A DNA stretch of 64,000 bases, taken from Holophagales bacterium (lineage in GTDB: Bacteria > Acidobacteriota > Thermoanaerobaculia > Multivoradales > Multivoraceae). This document shows, in pieces, positions 17,274 to 26,744 of the stretch. The stretch lies in NCBI GenBank assembly GCA_009845425.1, contig VXZQ01000014.1, positions 443,263 through 507,262 on the forward strand, written 5' to 3'. Both the position numbers and the translations under genes were made by a program. Under the pieces are notes generated by a model that made no database searches, was not told where the DNA came from, and saw only the letters and a list, made by a program, of their open reading frames with translations. Numbering within the stretch: position 1 is the stretch's first letter; each line of letters starts with the position of its first letter.

Positions 17274-20200
17274 TCAGAAGTGAACGTGGAGGCCGATCTG
17301 GCCGCGGCGGCTGTCGCCGAGGCCGCTGCGGATCGTGCCGTCGAAGTTGAAGAGCAGGGAGCCTTGGGCTGCGTCGAGGCGGTTGTCGGCGTTCGTCAGG
17401 TTGAAGATCTCGAACACCGGTTCCAGCGTGATGCCGCGGCCGAGCGTGAACGGGCGCGACAGGCGGACGTCCCAGGTCAGGAAATCGTTGTCACGCCGCA
17501 ACGTGTTGCGCTGCAGGACGCCGCCGTCGGTACAGATGCGGTCGGACGGCTGGGCGGCTCTCCGGCCGGGGTCCGCGCAGGATTCCGACACCGGCGACGC
17601 CGACAGGTAGCGGAAGACGTTGCTGAGCTGGATCTCGCCAGGCAGTGCGAAGAGCAGGTAGCCCGCAACCTGGTGCCGGCGGTCGCGGTCGGACCAGCCG
17701 AACTCGGGGCCGAGGATCGTGGGGTCGGCGTAGCGGAACGTGAAGGGGTCCCGCTCGTTGTCGTCGTCGGAGCGATCCCGGCTGAGGGTGTAGTTGACCT
17801 CGAACGTGAGCAGGCCGTCGAGGGCGTCCCGGCTGCGCAGGGTGGCCGTCAGACCGTGGTAGCGGGAACGCGCCGAGCTTTCCGTGTTGTTCAGGGCGTT
17901 GATGCCGCCGCCGCCCGGATGGGTGCCGACGCCGAAGGGCGCACCGAAACCCGCGTGGTTGCGGTCGACGAAACGGAAGAGTTCGTCCGTTCGCGCGTGC
18001 TGGTAGGAGAGTTCGGCGGTCACGCCGCGGCCCAGGCGTCGCTCGAAGCCCGCGCCGAAGGACCAGGTTTCGGGTAGCTCGAGATCCCGGTCGACGACCG
18101 TGATGTCGGGCAGGAAGGGCAGCGTGTCCGAGCCGTCGATCTGCTCGTCGATGGCCGGTACCGGGCCAAGCGCCGGCGCGGCGGCGCTGCTCCTGAACAG
18201 GACCTGCTGGAAGGCGCCGTTCGTCGTGCGCGGGCCGGCCAGGACCAGGCTGGGGATGCGGGAGACGTAGGAACCGGCGTTCAGCCGCAGCACGCTGGAG
18301 CCGTCGCCGGCGATGTCCCACACCAGGCCGAGCCGGGGCTGGAAGTTGTCGAGATCGTCGGGGATCGTGCCGTCCGACGGGAACCGCGGATCGTCGAGAT
18401 AGGACGCGAAGTACGTGTCCTGCGGGGCGATCAGCGGGTCCGGGTTCCAGGTTCCCTCCCAGCGCAGCCCGAGGTTCAGGACGACCCGTTCGCTGGCCTG
18501 CCAGGTGTCCTGGAGGAACAGGGCGACTTCGTCGACGTCGAAGGCCTGCTTGCCCAGGTCTTCCGGCGGAATGCCGGGAACGGTCGCGGCCTGCAGGTAG
18601 AGCAGCACGGGTCCCGTGATCCCGGCCCCCGGCGGGCAGACGCCGGCGGCGTTGCTCGTGCCGTCGGAGCAGGTCACGTAGCGGTTGCCCTGCTCCACGA
18701 AGTTGATGAAGCCGCCGACCGAGTCGAAGATGTAGCGGCTGTTGCCGAAGCCCAGGAACTGCTGGGCGATTCCCGTCCGGTTCGCCTCGATCCCCGCCTT
18801 GACCAGGTGATCGCCGAGCAGGGTCGTGACGTTGTCGACGAGTTGCTTCCGGTCGTCCGCCGCGTCGGCGCCGATCGGAAGGAAGAACGGCAGACCGATG
18901 CGGAAGCCGTCGGCGAAGTCCATGGCGATGTCGGGGAAGGGCCTGCCGCCGAGCACCTGGTAGGGCGGCTGGGGCGGCGGCTCGACTCCCGGCTGCAGAG
19001 GTCCGCCGTAGCGCCTCGGCCGGTGCTCGCGGGCCCATTGCAGACGGAGTTCGTTCGAGGTCCGGTTGCTGAGGAGAGAGCGCAGGCTGAGGTTGACGGC
19101 GTGCGAGTAGTTCTGCTCGATGCCGTTCGCGGACAGGCCCCACGAGTCGACGTCGAACGTGCCGTTCTCCTGTTCCGACCATGTGTAGTTGTACTTGACC
19201 GACGCCTGGTGGCTTTCGCTCAGGTTGAAGTCCAGCTTGGCGATCAGGGCGCGGTTGTCGTCGCTGCGCTCGATGGGGCCGAACTCGTCGTCGAAGAGGC
19301 CGGGCCAGCGGTCCTGGAGGAAGCGATCGAGCCGCGCCAGGTTGGCGGGACCGGCGACGCCGCGCACGCGTTGCTTGGTCTCCAAGGCATCCTGCTCGTC
19401 GTACGCGCCGAAGAAGAAGACGCGCTCCCGTTTGACCGGCCCGCCGAGCGTGAAGCCGTACTGCAGCCGCTCGAACTCCGGCTTCGCCGCCTCGCCGGAA
19501 GGGTGCTCGGACGAGATCCCGTCCCATTGCCGGAACGTGTGCATCGTGCCCTCGAACTCGTTCGTGCCGGACTTGGTGATCACGTTGACGAAGCCGCCGG
19601 CCGACCGGCCGAACTCTGCCGTCGCGCCCTGGTTGATGACGACCATCTCCTGGATCGCGTCCTGGTTGAAGGTGAAGGCCGGACGCTGGCCGCCGCGCTG
19701 TTCGCCGAAGAACGAGTTGTTGAAGTCGGCGCCGTCGACGATGAAGTTGTTGAAGATGCCGCGTTGGCCGCTGATGTTCAGCTCGTCGCCGTCGGGGCCC
19801 TGGGAGAGCGAGGCCCCCGGGGTCAGCAGGGTCAGGTCGAAGAAGTTCCGGCCGTTCACCGGCAGCCCCTCGATCACCTCGTCGGCGAGACGCTGCGATG
19901 TCGTCACGTCTTCGGTCGCGGGCGTCCAGTAGGCGTCCGTCGACACCGTGATCTCCTCGGCAACGACCTCCTTGAGCGCGATGTCGAGGTTCAGGCTCTC
20001 ACCGACGCGCAGCGTCAGCCCGGCGAGCCGCTCCATCAGTCCCTCGTCGTCCCTGGTCACGATCAGTTCGTAGGAACCGAGGGGTAGCAGGGTGCGCGCG
20101 AAAGCCCCTGCCGCTGTGGTCTCGACGGATGTCGTGAACCCCGTCTCGGCGTGCTGGATCAGCATGTGGGCGCCGCCGACGGTCGCTCCGTCGGGCCCGC

Positions 20201-20303
20201 GGACCGTGCCGCGGATGATGCCCGTCGTCGCTTCGGACTGGGCGGTAGCGGGAAGGGCGGCGGCCGCGAGCAGGATGGCGGCGAGCGTCGAACGGAGGGA
20301 CAT
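17274..20303 (-). CDS. TonB-dependent receptor with N-terminal carboxypeptidase-regulatory-like domain
   Basis: This 1009-aa outer-membrane protein begins with a signal peptide ending LPATAQ. Next is a carboxypeptidase regulatory-like (CarboxypepD_reg) domain, GIIRGTVRGPDGATVGGAHM, to about residue 120. A plug with GLPVNGRNFFDLTLLTPG and GRSAGGFVNVITKSGTNEF follows, then a long barrel ending in an aromatic residue (HVHF). This Oar-like architecture is a hallmark of Acidobacteriota and related phyla, where it is thought to import large substrates. ATG 20303 is chosen by the signal peptide; a much longer frame upstream is spurious. No transporter or glycosidase gene adjoins it. Confidence 0.93.
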   Translation of the reverse strand: MSLRSTLAAILLAAAALPATAQSEATTGIIRGTVRGPDGATVGGAHMLIQHAETGFTTSVETTAAGAFARTLLPLGSYELIVTRDDEGLMERLAGLTLRVGESLNLDIALKEVVAEEITVSTDAYWTPATEDVTTSQRLADEVIEGLPVNGRNFFDLTLLTPGASLSQGPDGDELNISGQRGIFNNFIVDGADFNNSFFGEQRGGQRPAFTFNQDAIQEMVVINQGATAEFGRSAGGFVNVITKSGTNEFEGTMHTFRQWDGISSEHPSGEAAKPEFERLQYGFTLGGPVKRERVFFFGAYDEQDALETKQRVRGVAGPANLARLDRFLQDRWPGLFDDEFGPIERSDDNRALIAKLDFNLSESHQASVKYNYTWSEQENGTFDVDSWGLSANGIEQNYSHAVNLSLRSLLSNRTSNELRLQWAREHRPRRYGGPLQPGVEPPPQPPYQVLGGRPFPDIAMDFADGFRIGLPFFLPIGADAADDRKQLVDNVTTLLGDHLVKAGIEANRTGIAQQFLGFGNSRYIFDSVGGFINFVEQGNRYVTCSDGTSNAAGVCPPGAGITGPVLLYLQAATVPGIPPEDLGKQAFDVDEVALFLQDTWQASERVVLNLGLRWEGTWNPDPLIAPQDTYFASYLDDPRFPSDGTIPDDLDNFQPRLGLVWDIAGDGSSVLRLNAGSYVSRIPSLVLAGPRTTNGAFQQVLFRSSAAAPALGPVPAIDEQIDGSDTLPFLPDITVVDRDLELPETWSFGAGFERRLGRGVTAELSYQHARTDELFRFVDRNHAGFGAPFGVGTHPGGGGINALNNTESSARSRYHGLTATLRSRDALDGLLTFEVNYTLSRDRSDDDNERDPFTFRYADPTILGPEFGWSDRDRRHQVAGYLLFALPGEIQLSNVFRYLSASPVSESCADPGRRAAQPSDRICTDGGVLQRNTLRRDNDFLTWDVRLSRPFTLGRGITLEPVFEIFNLTNADNRLDAAQGSLLFNFDGTIRSGLGDSRRGQIGLHVHF

Positions 20304-20337
20304 GATCGAAGCCGGGAGGACTGCGGGCGCTGGCGCT

Positions 20338-20781
20338 TCAGGAACTCTCGACGGGCTCCGCGATGAACACGGGGATCGTGCGGGACGTCTTGTTCCTGTA
20401 CTCCTCGTAGGGCGGGAACGCTTCCACGGCCAGCGCCCAGACGCGGGTCCGCTCATCGGCATTCTCGACCTCCCGCACCCGCATCGCCTGAACCTCCGTG
20501 GCGTCCCGGATCTCCACATCGGGGTCAGCCCGGAGGTTGGAAACCCACTCGGGATTCGTGGGAGCACCGCCCTTCGAGGCGACGAGCACGTAGCTGTCGC
20601 CGTCCTTCACCCGCATCAACGGCGTCTTGCGGATGGCGCCGGTCCGGTGGCCCGTGTGAGTGACGATGATGCACGGCAGGCCGGTGTCGAGCAGGCCGAC
20701 GCCCTCGGTGCCGCCGCTGCCTTCGTAGAGTTCTACCTGGTCGCGGACCCACTTGATCGGACTGGGAATGTACTCGGCCAT
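20338..20781 (-). CDS. F420-type (deazaflavin-dependent) nitroreductase-family protein
   Basis: This 147-aa protein matches the DUF385 / Ddn family of the split-barrel fold. Seen are the paired motifs THTGHRTGAIRKTPLMRV and YVLVASKGGAPTNPEWVSNL, which in the family bind the F420 phosphate and deazaflavin. Members reduce quinones or nitroimidazoles using reduced F420; some bind other flavins. ATG 20781 is preceded on the coding strand by GAGGAG, and a TAGATT hexamer lies about 40 bases upstream. It is 34 bases from the TonB gene start and probably co-transcribed with it. The true cofactor is not proven by sequence alone. Confidence 0.85.
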   Translation of the reverse strand: MAEYIPSPIKWVRDQVELYEGSGGTEGVGLLDTGLPCIIVTHTGHRTGAIRKTPLMRVKDGDSYVLVASKGGAPTNPEWVSNLRADPDVEIRDATEVQAMRVREVENADERTRVWALAVEAFPPYEEYRNKTSRTIPVFIAEPVESS

Positions 20782-20910
20782 GGATGCTCCTCGTGGGTTC
20801 GCTTGCGAGCGGAGCGGCGAATCTACACGAGCGGCGGGCGTCGGACACACCCGCCTGGGACCCCCTCCCCCGCACCGCCCCAGGCTGGCGGTCGTTGCCG
20901 AGGGGCAGAG

Positions 20911-20916
20911 TAGACT
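20911..20916 (+). promoter_or_regulatory. -10-like hexamer directly before pdxA
   Basis: TAGACT ends 6 bases before the pdxA ATG, so a transcript starting the usual ~7 bases after the hexamer would begin at or next to the start codon. No Shine-Dalgarno lies between. No good -35 element is visible at the normal distance. Confidence 0.4.
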
Positions 20917-20922
20917 TCCCGT

Positions 20923-21897
20923 ATGGCAGGGTGGCCGATGGCGGTGACGATGGGGGATGCTTCGGGCGTCGGGCCTGAGATCGCGGTACGCGGGTTTGCC
21001 GAGGGACTGTTGGGCAACGATGTCTTGGTGTACGGCGATACGTCGGTGCTGATGCGTGCGGCTGACGTGCTGGGGTTGGGCGTGTCGATTCACTCGATCG
21101 ATCGGCCGGGCGTGGCGGTGGAGGGAGTACTGAATGTCCGTGATCTGCGGCTATTGGGCGCGGAGCAGGTGACACCGGGCGTCCTGAGTCGAGAAGCCGG
21201 CGCGGCGGCTTTGGCCTATGTCGACCGAGCGACGCGCGACGCCCTGGCGGGCAAGGTGGCCGGCGTCGTCACGCTGCCGATGAACAAGGAGGCGACGCGG
21301 ATGTCGCGGCCGGACTTCCAGGGCCACACCGAGTTCATTGCCCGGCTGTGTGGCGTCCGTGACTTCGCGATGATGTTGACCGTGCCTGAACTGGCGGTGA
21401 CCCACGTCAGCGCCCATGTCAGCCTGCGCGAGGCGATCGAGCGGGTGGAACCCGTGCGGATCCGCAAGGTGATCGACCTGACTCACGACGCCTTGTCGCC
21501 GTTCATCGAGAGTCCGCGAATCGCTGTGTGTGGACTCAATCCGCACGCGGGAGAGCACGGCCTGTTCGGTGCCGAGGACGAGGAGATCATCCGGCCGACG
21601 ATCAAGCGGGCTGCGGCCGATGGCCTCGAGGTGTCCGGCCCGCATCCCGCGGACACGGTCTTCCGCCAGGCGATCCACCTCGACCGCTACGACGCGGTCG
21701 TGTGCATGTACCACGACCAGGGTCATGCGCCGATGAAGCTCTACGGTTTCGAGCGGGGCGTCAACGTGACGATCGGTCTGCCGATCATCCGCACCTCGGT
21801 GGACCACGGCACGGCGTTCGACATCGCCTGGCAGGGCAAGGCGTTCACCGACTCGCTGGGCCACGCGCTGGACTACGCCTGGAAGCTGGCGGGTTAG
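20923..21897 (+). CDS. pdxA: 4-hydroxythreonine-4-phosphate dehydrogenase family protein PdxA
   Basis: This 324-aa enzyme oxidises 4-phosphohydroxy-L-threonine in pyridoxal 5'-phosphate synthesis. The start is MAVTMGDASGVGPEIA. The metal and substrate motifs GHTEFIARLCG, THVSAHVSL, GLNPHAGEHGLFG, MYHDQGHAPMKLYGFE and RTSVDHGTAFDIA are all present. ATG 20923 is chosen because a TAGACT hexamer ends 6 bases before it; ATG 20938 is a possible internal start. No other pdx gene adjoins, so a PdxA2-like role in sugar-acid metabolism cannot be excluded, but the residue pattern fits the classic family. Confidence 0.92.
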   Translation: MAGWPMAVTMGDASGVGPEIAVRGFAEGLLGNDVLVYGDTSVLMRAADVLGLGVSIHSIDRPGVAVEGVLNVRDLRLLGAEQVTPGVLSREAGAAALAYVDRATRDALAGKVAGVVTLPMNKEATRMSRPDFQGHTEFIARLCGVRDFAMMLTVPELAVTHVSAHVSLREAIERVEPVRIRKVIDLTHDALSPFIESPRIAVCGLNPHAGEHGLFGAEDEEIIRPTIKRAAADGLEVSGPHPADTVFRQAIHLDRYDAVVCMYHDQGHAPMKLYGFERGVNVTIGLPIIRTSVDHGTAFDIAWQGKAFTDSLGHALDYAWKLAG

Positions 21898-21937
21898 TTA
21901 GAATTGCCGAACAGGACCTGACCCGCGGAGAACACGA

Positions 21938-23458
21938 ATGGGCGGACGAGTACATGTCCCGGTTGCGGTCGTGCTCCTCATGGCGACGCTGGCGATTGCC
22001 TGCTCTACGGACGGGAACGTTGCCGAGCAGGAAGCGTCCGCGGCTGCGCCACCGCCGAACATTGTCGTCATCCTGGCCGACGACCTTGGCTACGCCGACG
22101 TCTCGACCTACGGTGACCGGCTGCAGACGCCGAACATCGACCGGATCGGGCGCGAAGGGGCGGTGTTCACGCAGGGCTATGTGACGACGCCGGTGTGTTC
22201 GCCGTCGCGGGCGGCGCTGCTCACCGGTCGCTACCAGCAGCGCTACGGCTTCGAGTACAACGCGCGGCAGGCGCCGGAGGTGCCGGACGTCGGCTTGATC
22301 CCTGGCGAGCTGACGATCGCGGATCACCTGAAAGCGGCCGGGTACTCGACCGGCATTGTCGGCAAGTGGCACCTGGGCTTCAAGGACGAGCACTACCCGA
22401 CGAACCGCGGCTTCGATGAGTTCTACGGGCATCTCTCGGGCGCCACGCGGTTCATCAACCGCGGGACACAAGGGGCCGTCTCGATGTCGGCCGACGAGGA
22501 GTTCAGGAGGCGGCCGCCCGAGGATCCGCGCACCGATCTCGTCGTGCGGGGGACGGAGCCGCCCGCGCCGCCAGCGCGCCGGGCGGGCAACCTGATCCTG
22601 CGCGGGCCGGAGAAGACGGTCGTCGATGAGCCGGCCTACATCACGGACGTCTTCGGCGATGAGTCGGTCGACTTCATCCGGCGGCACGCGGAGGGGCCGT
22701 TCTTCCTCTACTCGGCGTTCAACGCGCCGCACTCGCCGTTCCAGGTCACGGCGGAGTACTACGACCGGTTTCCCGATGTGGAGCACGAGTTGCAGCGGAT
22801 CTACTTCGGGATGATCGCCGCCCTCGACGACGCGGTGGGCCGCATCCTGGCCGCGCTGGACGAAGCCGGGGTCGCCGACAACACCCTGGTCGTCTTCCTC
22901 TCCGACAACGGCTGTGCCGGTTACTTTCCCGGGCTGTGCTCCTGCGAGCCGCTCTCCGGCGGCAAGCTGACCTACTACGAGGGCGGCGTTCGCGTGCCCT
23001 ACCTGCTGCGCTGGCCCGCGGCGGTCGCGGCCGGGACCCGGGTCGACGCGCCGGTGTCGGCACTCGACATCCTGCCGACCGCCCTGGCGGCCGCCGGAGC
23101 GGAGGCGCCGGCCGGCCTCGAGCTGGATGGCCACGACCTGATGCCACTTCTCGACGGATCGGCCGAGGCGAGAGGCGTCGGATGGTTCGTGTGGCGGAAC
23201 TATCCGACGGTCGCCGTCCGCAGCGGCGACATGAAGCTGATCAAGCCGAACCAGGACGCGCCCGGCGGCTTCCTCTACGACCTGAAGAACGATGTCCGCG
23301 AGCAGACCGACCTCGCGGCCGAACGACCGGAGGAGGTGACCAACCTCGAAGCGGTCATCGAGGACTGGCGTTCCATCACCGTGGAGCCGGCCTGGACCCG
23401 CCGCCGTCCGGTCGCCTACTCGATCTGCAGCATAGAGCCGATCGGTTTCGAGAACTAA
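21938..23458 (+). CDS. Sulfatase (arylsulfatase family), exported lipoprotein
   Basis: This 506-aa sulfatase begins with a lipoprotein signal peptide, Cys22 in LAIACST. Metal ligands lie in VVILADDLGYADVS. The formylglycine site is C87-S-P-S-R followed by AALLTGRYQQR, so Cys87 needs conversion by a formylglycine-generating enzyme, which is not in the window. Further conserved pieces are GIVGKWHLGF and FLSDNGC. It should hydrolyse sulfate esters of polysaccharides, glycosaminoglycans or small aryl sulfates in the periplasm. CGGAGAA precedes the ATG. The cysteine-rich loop GLCSCEPLSGGK is unusual but not diagnostic. Confidence 0.93.
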   Translation: MGGRVHVPVAVVLLMATLAIACSTDGNVAEQEASAAAPPPNIVVILADDLGYADVSTYGDRLQTPNIDRIGREGAVFTQGYVTTPVCSPSRAALLTGRYQQRYGFEYNARQAPEVPDVGLIPGELTIADHLKAAGYSTGIVGKWHLGFKDEHYPTNRGFDEFYGHLSGATRFINRGTQGAVSMSADEEFRRRPPEDPRTDLVVRGTEPPAPPARRAGNLILRGPEKTVVDEPAYITDVFGDESVDFIRRHAEGPFFLYSAFNAPHSPFQVTAEYYDRFPDVEHELQRIYFGMIAALDDAVGRILAALDEAGVADNTLVVFLSDNGCAGYFPGLCSCEPLSGGKLTYYEGGVRVPYLLRWPAAVAAGTRVDAPVSALDILPTALAAAGAEAPAGLELDGHDLMPLLDGSAEARGVGWFVWRNYPTVAVRSGDMKLIKPNQDAPGGFLYDLKNDVREQTDLAAERPEEVTNLEAVIEDWRSITVEPAWTRRRPVAYSICSIEPIGFEN

Positions 23459-23526
23459 GTGGCAGGGCTGAAGGCCACTAGGATAGGACCTCACCGACGA
23501 ACCTGTTCCTTGGGAGGTCCTGTTCG

Positions 23527-24723
23527 ATGAACACGTCCAATCGCACACTCGTCGCACTCGGAGTGGTGCTCTTGCTGCTGCCGGCAGCCTGCGGAGGCGC
23601 GGCTGGCGAGGAGGGCCCCAGCGCGGACGAGGAGCTCGCCGCGCTGGTCGCTGAAGTCGGTCCCGACTGGGAAGTCGTGACGGACTACATCAGCCGTCAA
23701 GGCGAGTGGATGCGGAGTCGCCTGAGCAGTCTGGGTTCGGAGAACGACTCCGCGAGTTGGGAGGGCGGGGAGGCTCCCGGGCCACCTGACGTTGAACGTG
23801 CCGCCGCGGCGGCGATCGCGATTCTGGAGGAGGGGAGCACGCACGAGCGGTCGGTCGACGCGGCGCAGTTTCTGACCAATCAGGCCGCGATGACGGCGAA
23901 GGGCGATGAGTACGCCTACCGGGGAGCGAAGGCTCTTCTCGAGTACGCCCCGGACTTCGGGGCGTGGGGAATGACGCTTTCCCGGATGAACATGCTCCGG
24001 CGCTTCCGCGACGACGGTGAATCCTCGCGGCCCGCTACGGACAGGTTCTTCGAGGAGTTGGCGAGCGAGGCCGAGGATCCGGTGCTGCGTGCGGCCGGTC
24101 GCTACTACCTGGCATTGGGGCGGATGGCGGCCGTCAACGCGGAAGCGCTGTCCGAGGATGAGCGCACGGCCAGAAAGGAGGCCGCTCTCGACGCTGCGGA
24201 AGGACTGAGCGCGGGCGTCGAGGACGAGGCGCTCCTGTTCGGGATGAGGATGGGCGCCGGGACCTTCGCGGATGCCGAGGCGGACCTGATTCGCAGCATC
24301 CGGCATGCCACGGTCGGGGGTGTCGTGGCTGATCTGACCGGCAGCCGCATGGACGGCGTCGAGGAGGCGCTGTCGGACTACCGGGGCCGGGTCGTGCTCC
24401 TCGATTTCTGGGCGACGTGGTGCAAGCCGTGCATCGCGGCGCTCCCCGAGCTGCGCAGACTGGTCGAGGACTTGCCCGCGGACCGCTTCGTCCTGCTGGC
24501 CGTCAGCGTCGACGCGGAGCTGGAGACGGCGGTCGAGTTCATGGAGAAGGAGCCGATGCCGTGGGTGAACTGGCATGTCGGCATGACGAGCGAGTTGACG
24601 AAGATCCTCGACGTCAGCGCCTTTCCCACCTACATCCTCCTCGACGAACAGGGCCGGATCCTGGCCAGGACGAGCGGCCTGCCCGACGACTTCCTGGCCC
24701 TGATCGAAGAAACGGTGGGCTAG
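23527..24723 (+). CDS. TlpA-like thiol-disulfide lipoprotein
   Basis: This 398-aa protein carries a lipobox (LPAACGG) after a hydrophobic signal. A helical, acidic N-terminal region of about 250 residues follows, and then a thioredoxin domain. The redox motif is W-C299-K-P-C302 within LLDFWATWCKPCIAALPELR, with the cis-Pro region SAFPTYILLD. This is the TlpA/ResA pattern: membrane-anchored reduction of disulfides, often linked to cytochrome c maturation or oxidative-stress repair. The N-terminal region resembles the long helical extensions of exported Acidobacteriota and Bacteroidota thioredoxins. TTGGGAGGTCC precedes ATG 23527. Confidence 0.88.
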   Translation: MNTSNRTLVALGVVLLLLPAACGGAAGEEGPSADEELAALVAEVGPDWEVVTDYISRQGEWMRSRLSSLGSENDSASWEGGEAPGPPDVERAAAAAIAILEEGSTHERSVDAAQFLTNQAAMTAKGDEYAYRGAKALLEYAPDFGAWGMTLSRMNMLRRFRDDGESSRPATDRFFEELASEAEDPVLRAAGRYYLALGRMAAVNAEALSEDERTARKEAALDAAEGLSAGVEDEALLFGMRMGAGTFADAEADLIRSIRHATVGGVVADLTGSRMDGVEEALSDYRGRVVLLDFWATWCKPCIAALPELRRLVEDLPADRFVLLAVSVDAELETAVEFMEKEPMPWVNWHVGMTSELTKILDVSAFPTYILLDEQGRILARTSGLPDDFLALIEETVG

Positions 24724-24725
24724 TA

Positions 24726-26060
24726 GTGCCCGCCAACCGCTTCGCGCTCGCCGCTGCGCTTCTGTTGCCGGCGCTCCTCGCGGGACCGGAGACGGCTTCC
24801 GGCCAGAGCCTCGCCGACGCGATCGCCGAGGACTACCGAACGGAGTTGAAGTCGCTCTTCGAGCACTTCCACCGCAACCCCGAACTGTCCTTCCTGGAGC
24901 ACAAGACGGCCGCCCGCCTCGCCGACGAACTGCGCAAATCGGGCGTCGAGGTCACGGAGGGGATCGGTCGCACCGGCATCGTCGGCATGATGGAGAACGG
25001 CGACGGCCCCCTGGTCCTCGTGCGGGCCGACATGGACGGCCTGCCGGTGGCAGAGAAGTCCGAACTGCCCTACGCGTCGACCGCGACCCAGGTCGACCTC
25101 TCCGGCGAAGAAGTCCCGGTCATGCACGCCTGCGGACACGACATGCACATCACGACGATGGTCGGCGTGGCGCGGCGGCTCGCCGCGATGCGCGACCAGT
25201 GGTCGGGTACGGTCATGTTCGTTGGCCAGCCGGCGGAAGAGCGGATCATGGGCGCCCGCGAGATGCTCGAGGACGGCCTGTACGAGCGCTTCGGCGTGCC
25301 GGACTACGCGTTGGCCCTGCACGTCTCGGCGGGCAGGCCGGCGGGGAAGATCGAGGTGCCGCCGGGTCTGCTCGCGTCGTCATCGGACAGCGTCGACATC
25401 ACGGTGTTCGGAGTCGGCGCGCACGGGGCGTCGCCGCACCGGGGCAAGGACCCGATCTACATCGCGGCGCAGCTCGTCGTGGCGCTCCAGGGCATCGTCA
25501 GTCGAGAGCTCAACCCGCTCGACCCCGGTGTCGTGACGGTCGGTGCGATCCACGGCGGCTTCAAGCACAACGTGATCCCGGACCGGGTGGAACTGCAGCT
25601 CACGGTGCGGGCGAACAACGAGGAAACGCGGGAGCAGTTGCTGTCGGCGATCGAGCGGATCGCGGAGGGAATCGGCAGGGCGGCTGGACTACCGGCCTCA
25701 CTGCTGCCGAAAGTGGTGCGCACCAGGGAGTCGACGCCGGTCACCATGAACGACCCGGAGCTTGCGGTCCGCGTGCGCACCGCGATCGCCGCCGGCATGG
25801 GCGAGGACGTGTTCTACAGCGCACCGCCCTCGGGAATGGGCGCGGAGGACTTCGCCTACTTCGTTCGCACGGAGCACAAGGTGCCCGGCACCTACTTCAA
25901 CGTCGGTGGCACCGAACCTGCCGACCTGGAAGCGGAGGCGGCCGGTGGACCGCCGGTCCCGGGGCACCACTCGCCCTTCTTCCGCATCGAACCGGAGCCG
26001 TCGATCCGCGCGGGGGTCGAGGCGATGACCCTGGCCGTCCTCGACCTGCTGCAGCCCTAG
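24726..26060 (+). CDS. Exported M20-family metal-dependent amidohydrolase
   Basis: This 444-aa protein begins at GTG 24726, 2 bases after the upstream stop, with a signal peptide ending TASGQ. It has the peptidase M20 / aminoacylase-like fold: FHRNPELSFLEHKTA, VRADMDGLPVAEKS, HACGHDMHITTMVG (Cys and His metal ligands), GQPAEERIMGAREML, then the dimerisation domain with GAHGASPHRGKDPI, and GMGAEDFAYF near the end. Members hydrolyse N-acyl amino acids, hippurate or indole-acetyl conjugates. Secretion suggests use on environmental amides. The frame continues upstream inside the TlpA-like gene but is not coding there. Confidence 0.92.
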   Translation: MPANRFALAAALLLPALLAGPETASGQSLADAIAEDYRTELKSLFEHFHRNPELSFLEHKTAARLADELRKSGVEVTEGIGRTGIVGMMENGDGPLVLVRADMDGLPVAEKSELPYASTATQVDLSGEEVPVMHACGHDMHITTMVGVARRLAAMRDQWSGTVMFVGQPAEERIMGAREMLEDGLYERFGVPDYALALHVSAGRPAGKIEVPPGLLASSSDSVDITVFGVGAHGASPHRGKDPIYIAAQLVVALQGIVSRELNPLDPGVVTVGAIHGGFKHNVIPDRVELQLTVRANNEETREQLLSAIERIAEGIGRAAGLPASLLPKVVRTRESTPVTMNDPELAVRVRTAIAAGMGEDVFYSAPPSGMGAEDFAYFVRTEHKVPGTYFNVGGTEPADLEAEAAGGPPVPGHHSPFFRIEPEPSIRAGVEAMTLAVLDLLQP

Positions 26061-26062
26061 CG

Positions 26063-26731
26063 GTGCCCAGTCCGGAAGGTCCGTTCGAGCCGATCACCGA
26101 GTCGGCGCTCCAGGAAGTGCTGGCCGAACTCGAGCGTCTCTATCCGGACGCCGACTGCGAGCTGCGGCACGAGAACGCGCTGCAGCTCCTCATCGCGACA
26201 ATCCTCTCGGCCCAGTCGACCGATGTGAGGGTCAACCTCGTGTCGGAGACGCTGTTCGAGCGCTACCGGACCGCCGAGGACTTCGCGAACGCGGACGCGG
26301 CCACCTTCGAACAGGAGATCCGGAGCACCGGGTTCTTCCGCAACAAGACGAAGAGCGTTCTTGGCGCCGCGCGGAAGATCGTGGACGAGTTCGGCGGCGA
26401 GGTGCCGGATACGATGGAGGATCTGACCACCCTTCCCGGCGTGGCGCGCAAGACGGCGAACGTGGTGCTCGGCACCTGGTTCAGGAAGCCGGTCGGCGTC
26501 GTGGTCGACACGCATATCGGCCGCCTTGCCCGGCGCCTTGGCATCAGCCCCGAGAAGGATGCGGTCAAGGTCGAACGGGACCTGATGAACCGGCTCCCTC
26601 AGGACAAGTGGATCTTCGCCGGCCACGCGATCATCTGGCACGGCCGCCGCGTCTGCTCAGCGCGACGGCCCGACTGCTCGAACTGCACGCTGGCGGATTG
26701 GTGTCCGCGCAACGGCCTGCCGGACTGTTAG
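26063..26731 (+). CDS. nth: Endonuclease III (DNA glycosylase/AP lyase)
   Basis: This 222-aa base-excision repair enzyme removes oxidised pyrimidines and cleaves abasic sites. The helix-hairpin-helix is LPGVARKTANVVL with catalytic Lys130; the catalytic Asp149 is in VVDTHIGRLARRLG. The 4Fe-4S cluster loop is C-X6-C-X2-C-X5-C at the C-terminus (CSARRPDC, CTLADWC). GTG 26063 lies 2 bases after the M20 stop, so the genes are probably co-transcribed despite unrelated roles. A longer frame from 25199 is spurious. Confidence 0.95.
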   Translation: MPSPEGPFEPITESALQEVLAELERLYPDADCELRHENALQLLIATILSAQSTDVRVNLVSETLFERYRTAEDFANADAATFEQEIRSTGFFRNKTKSVLGAARKIVDEFGGEVPDTMEDLTTLPGVARKTANVVLGTWFRKPVGVVVDTHIGRLARRLGISPEKDAVKVERDLMNRLPQDKWIFAGHAIIWHGRRVCSARRPDCSNCTLADWCPRNGLPDC

Positions 26732-26744
26732 GCTGCCGCGGTTC

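Noticed and set aside
17274..20567. Longer start for the TonB receptor
   Set aside because: The extra 88 residues are not conserved and precede an obvious signal peptide at ATG 20303.
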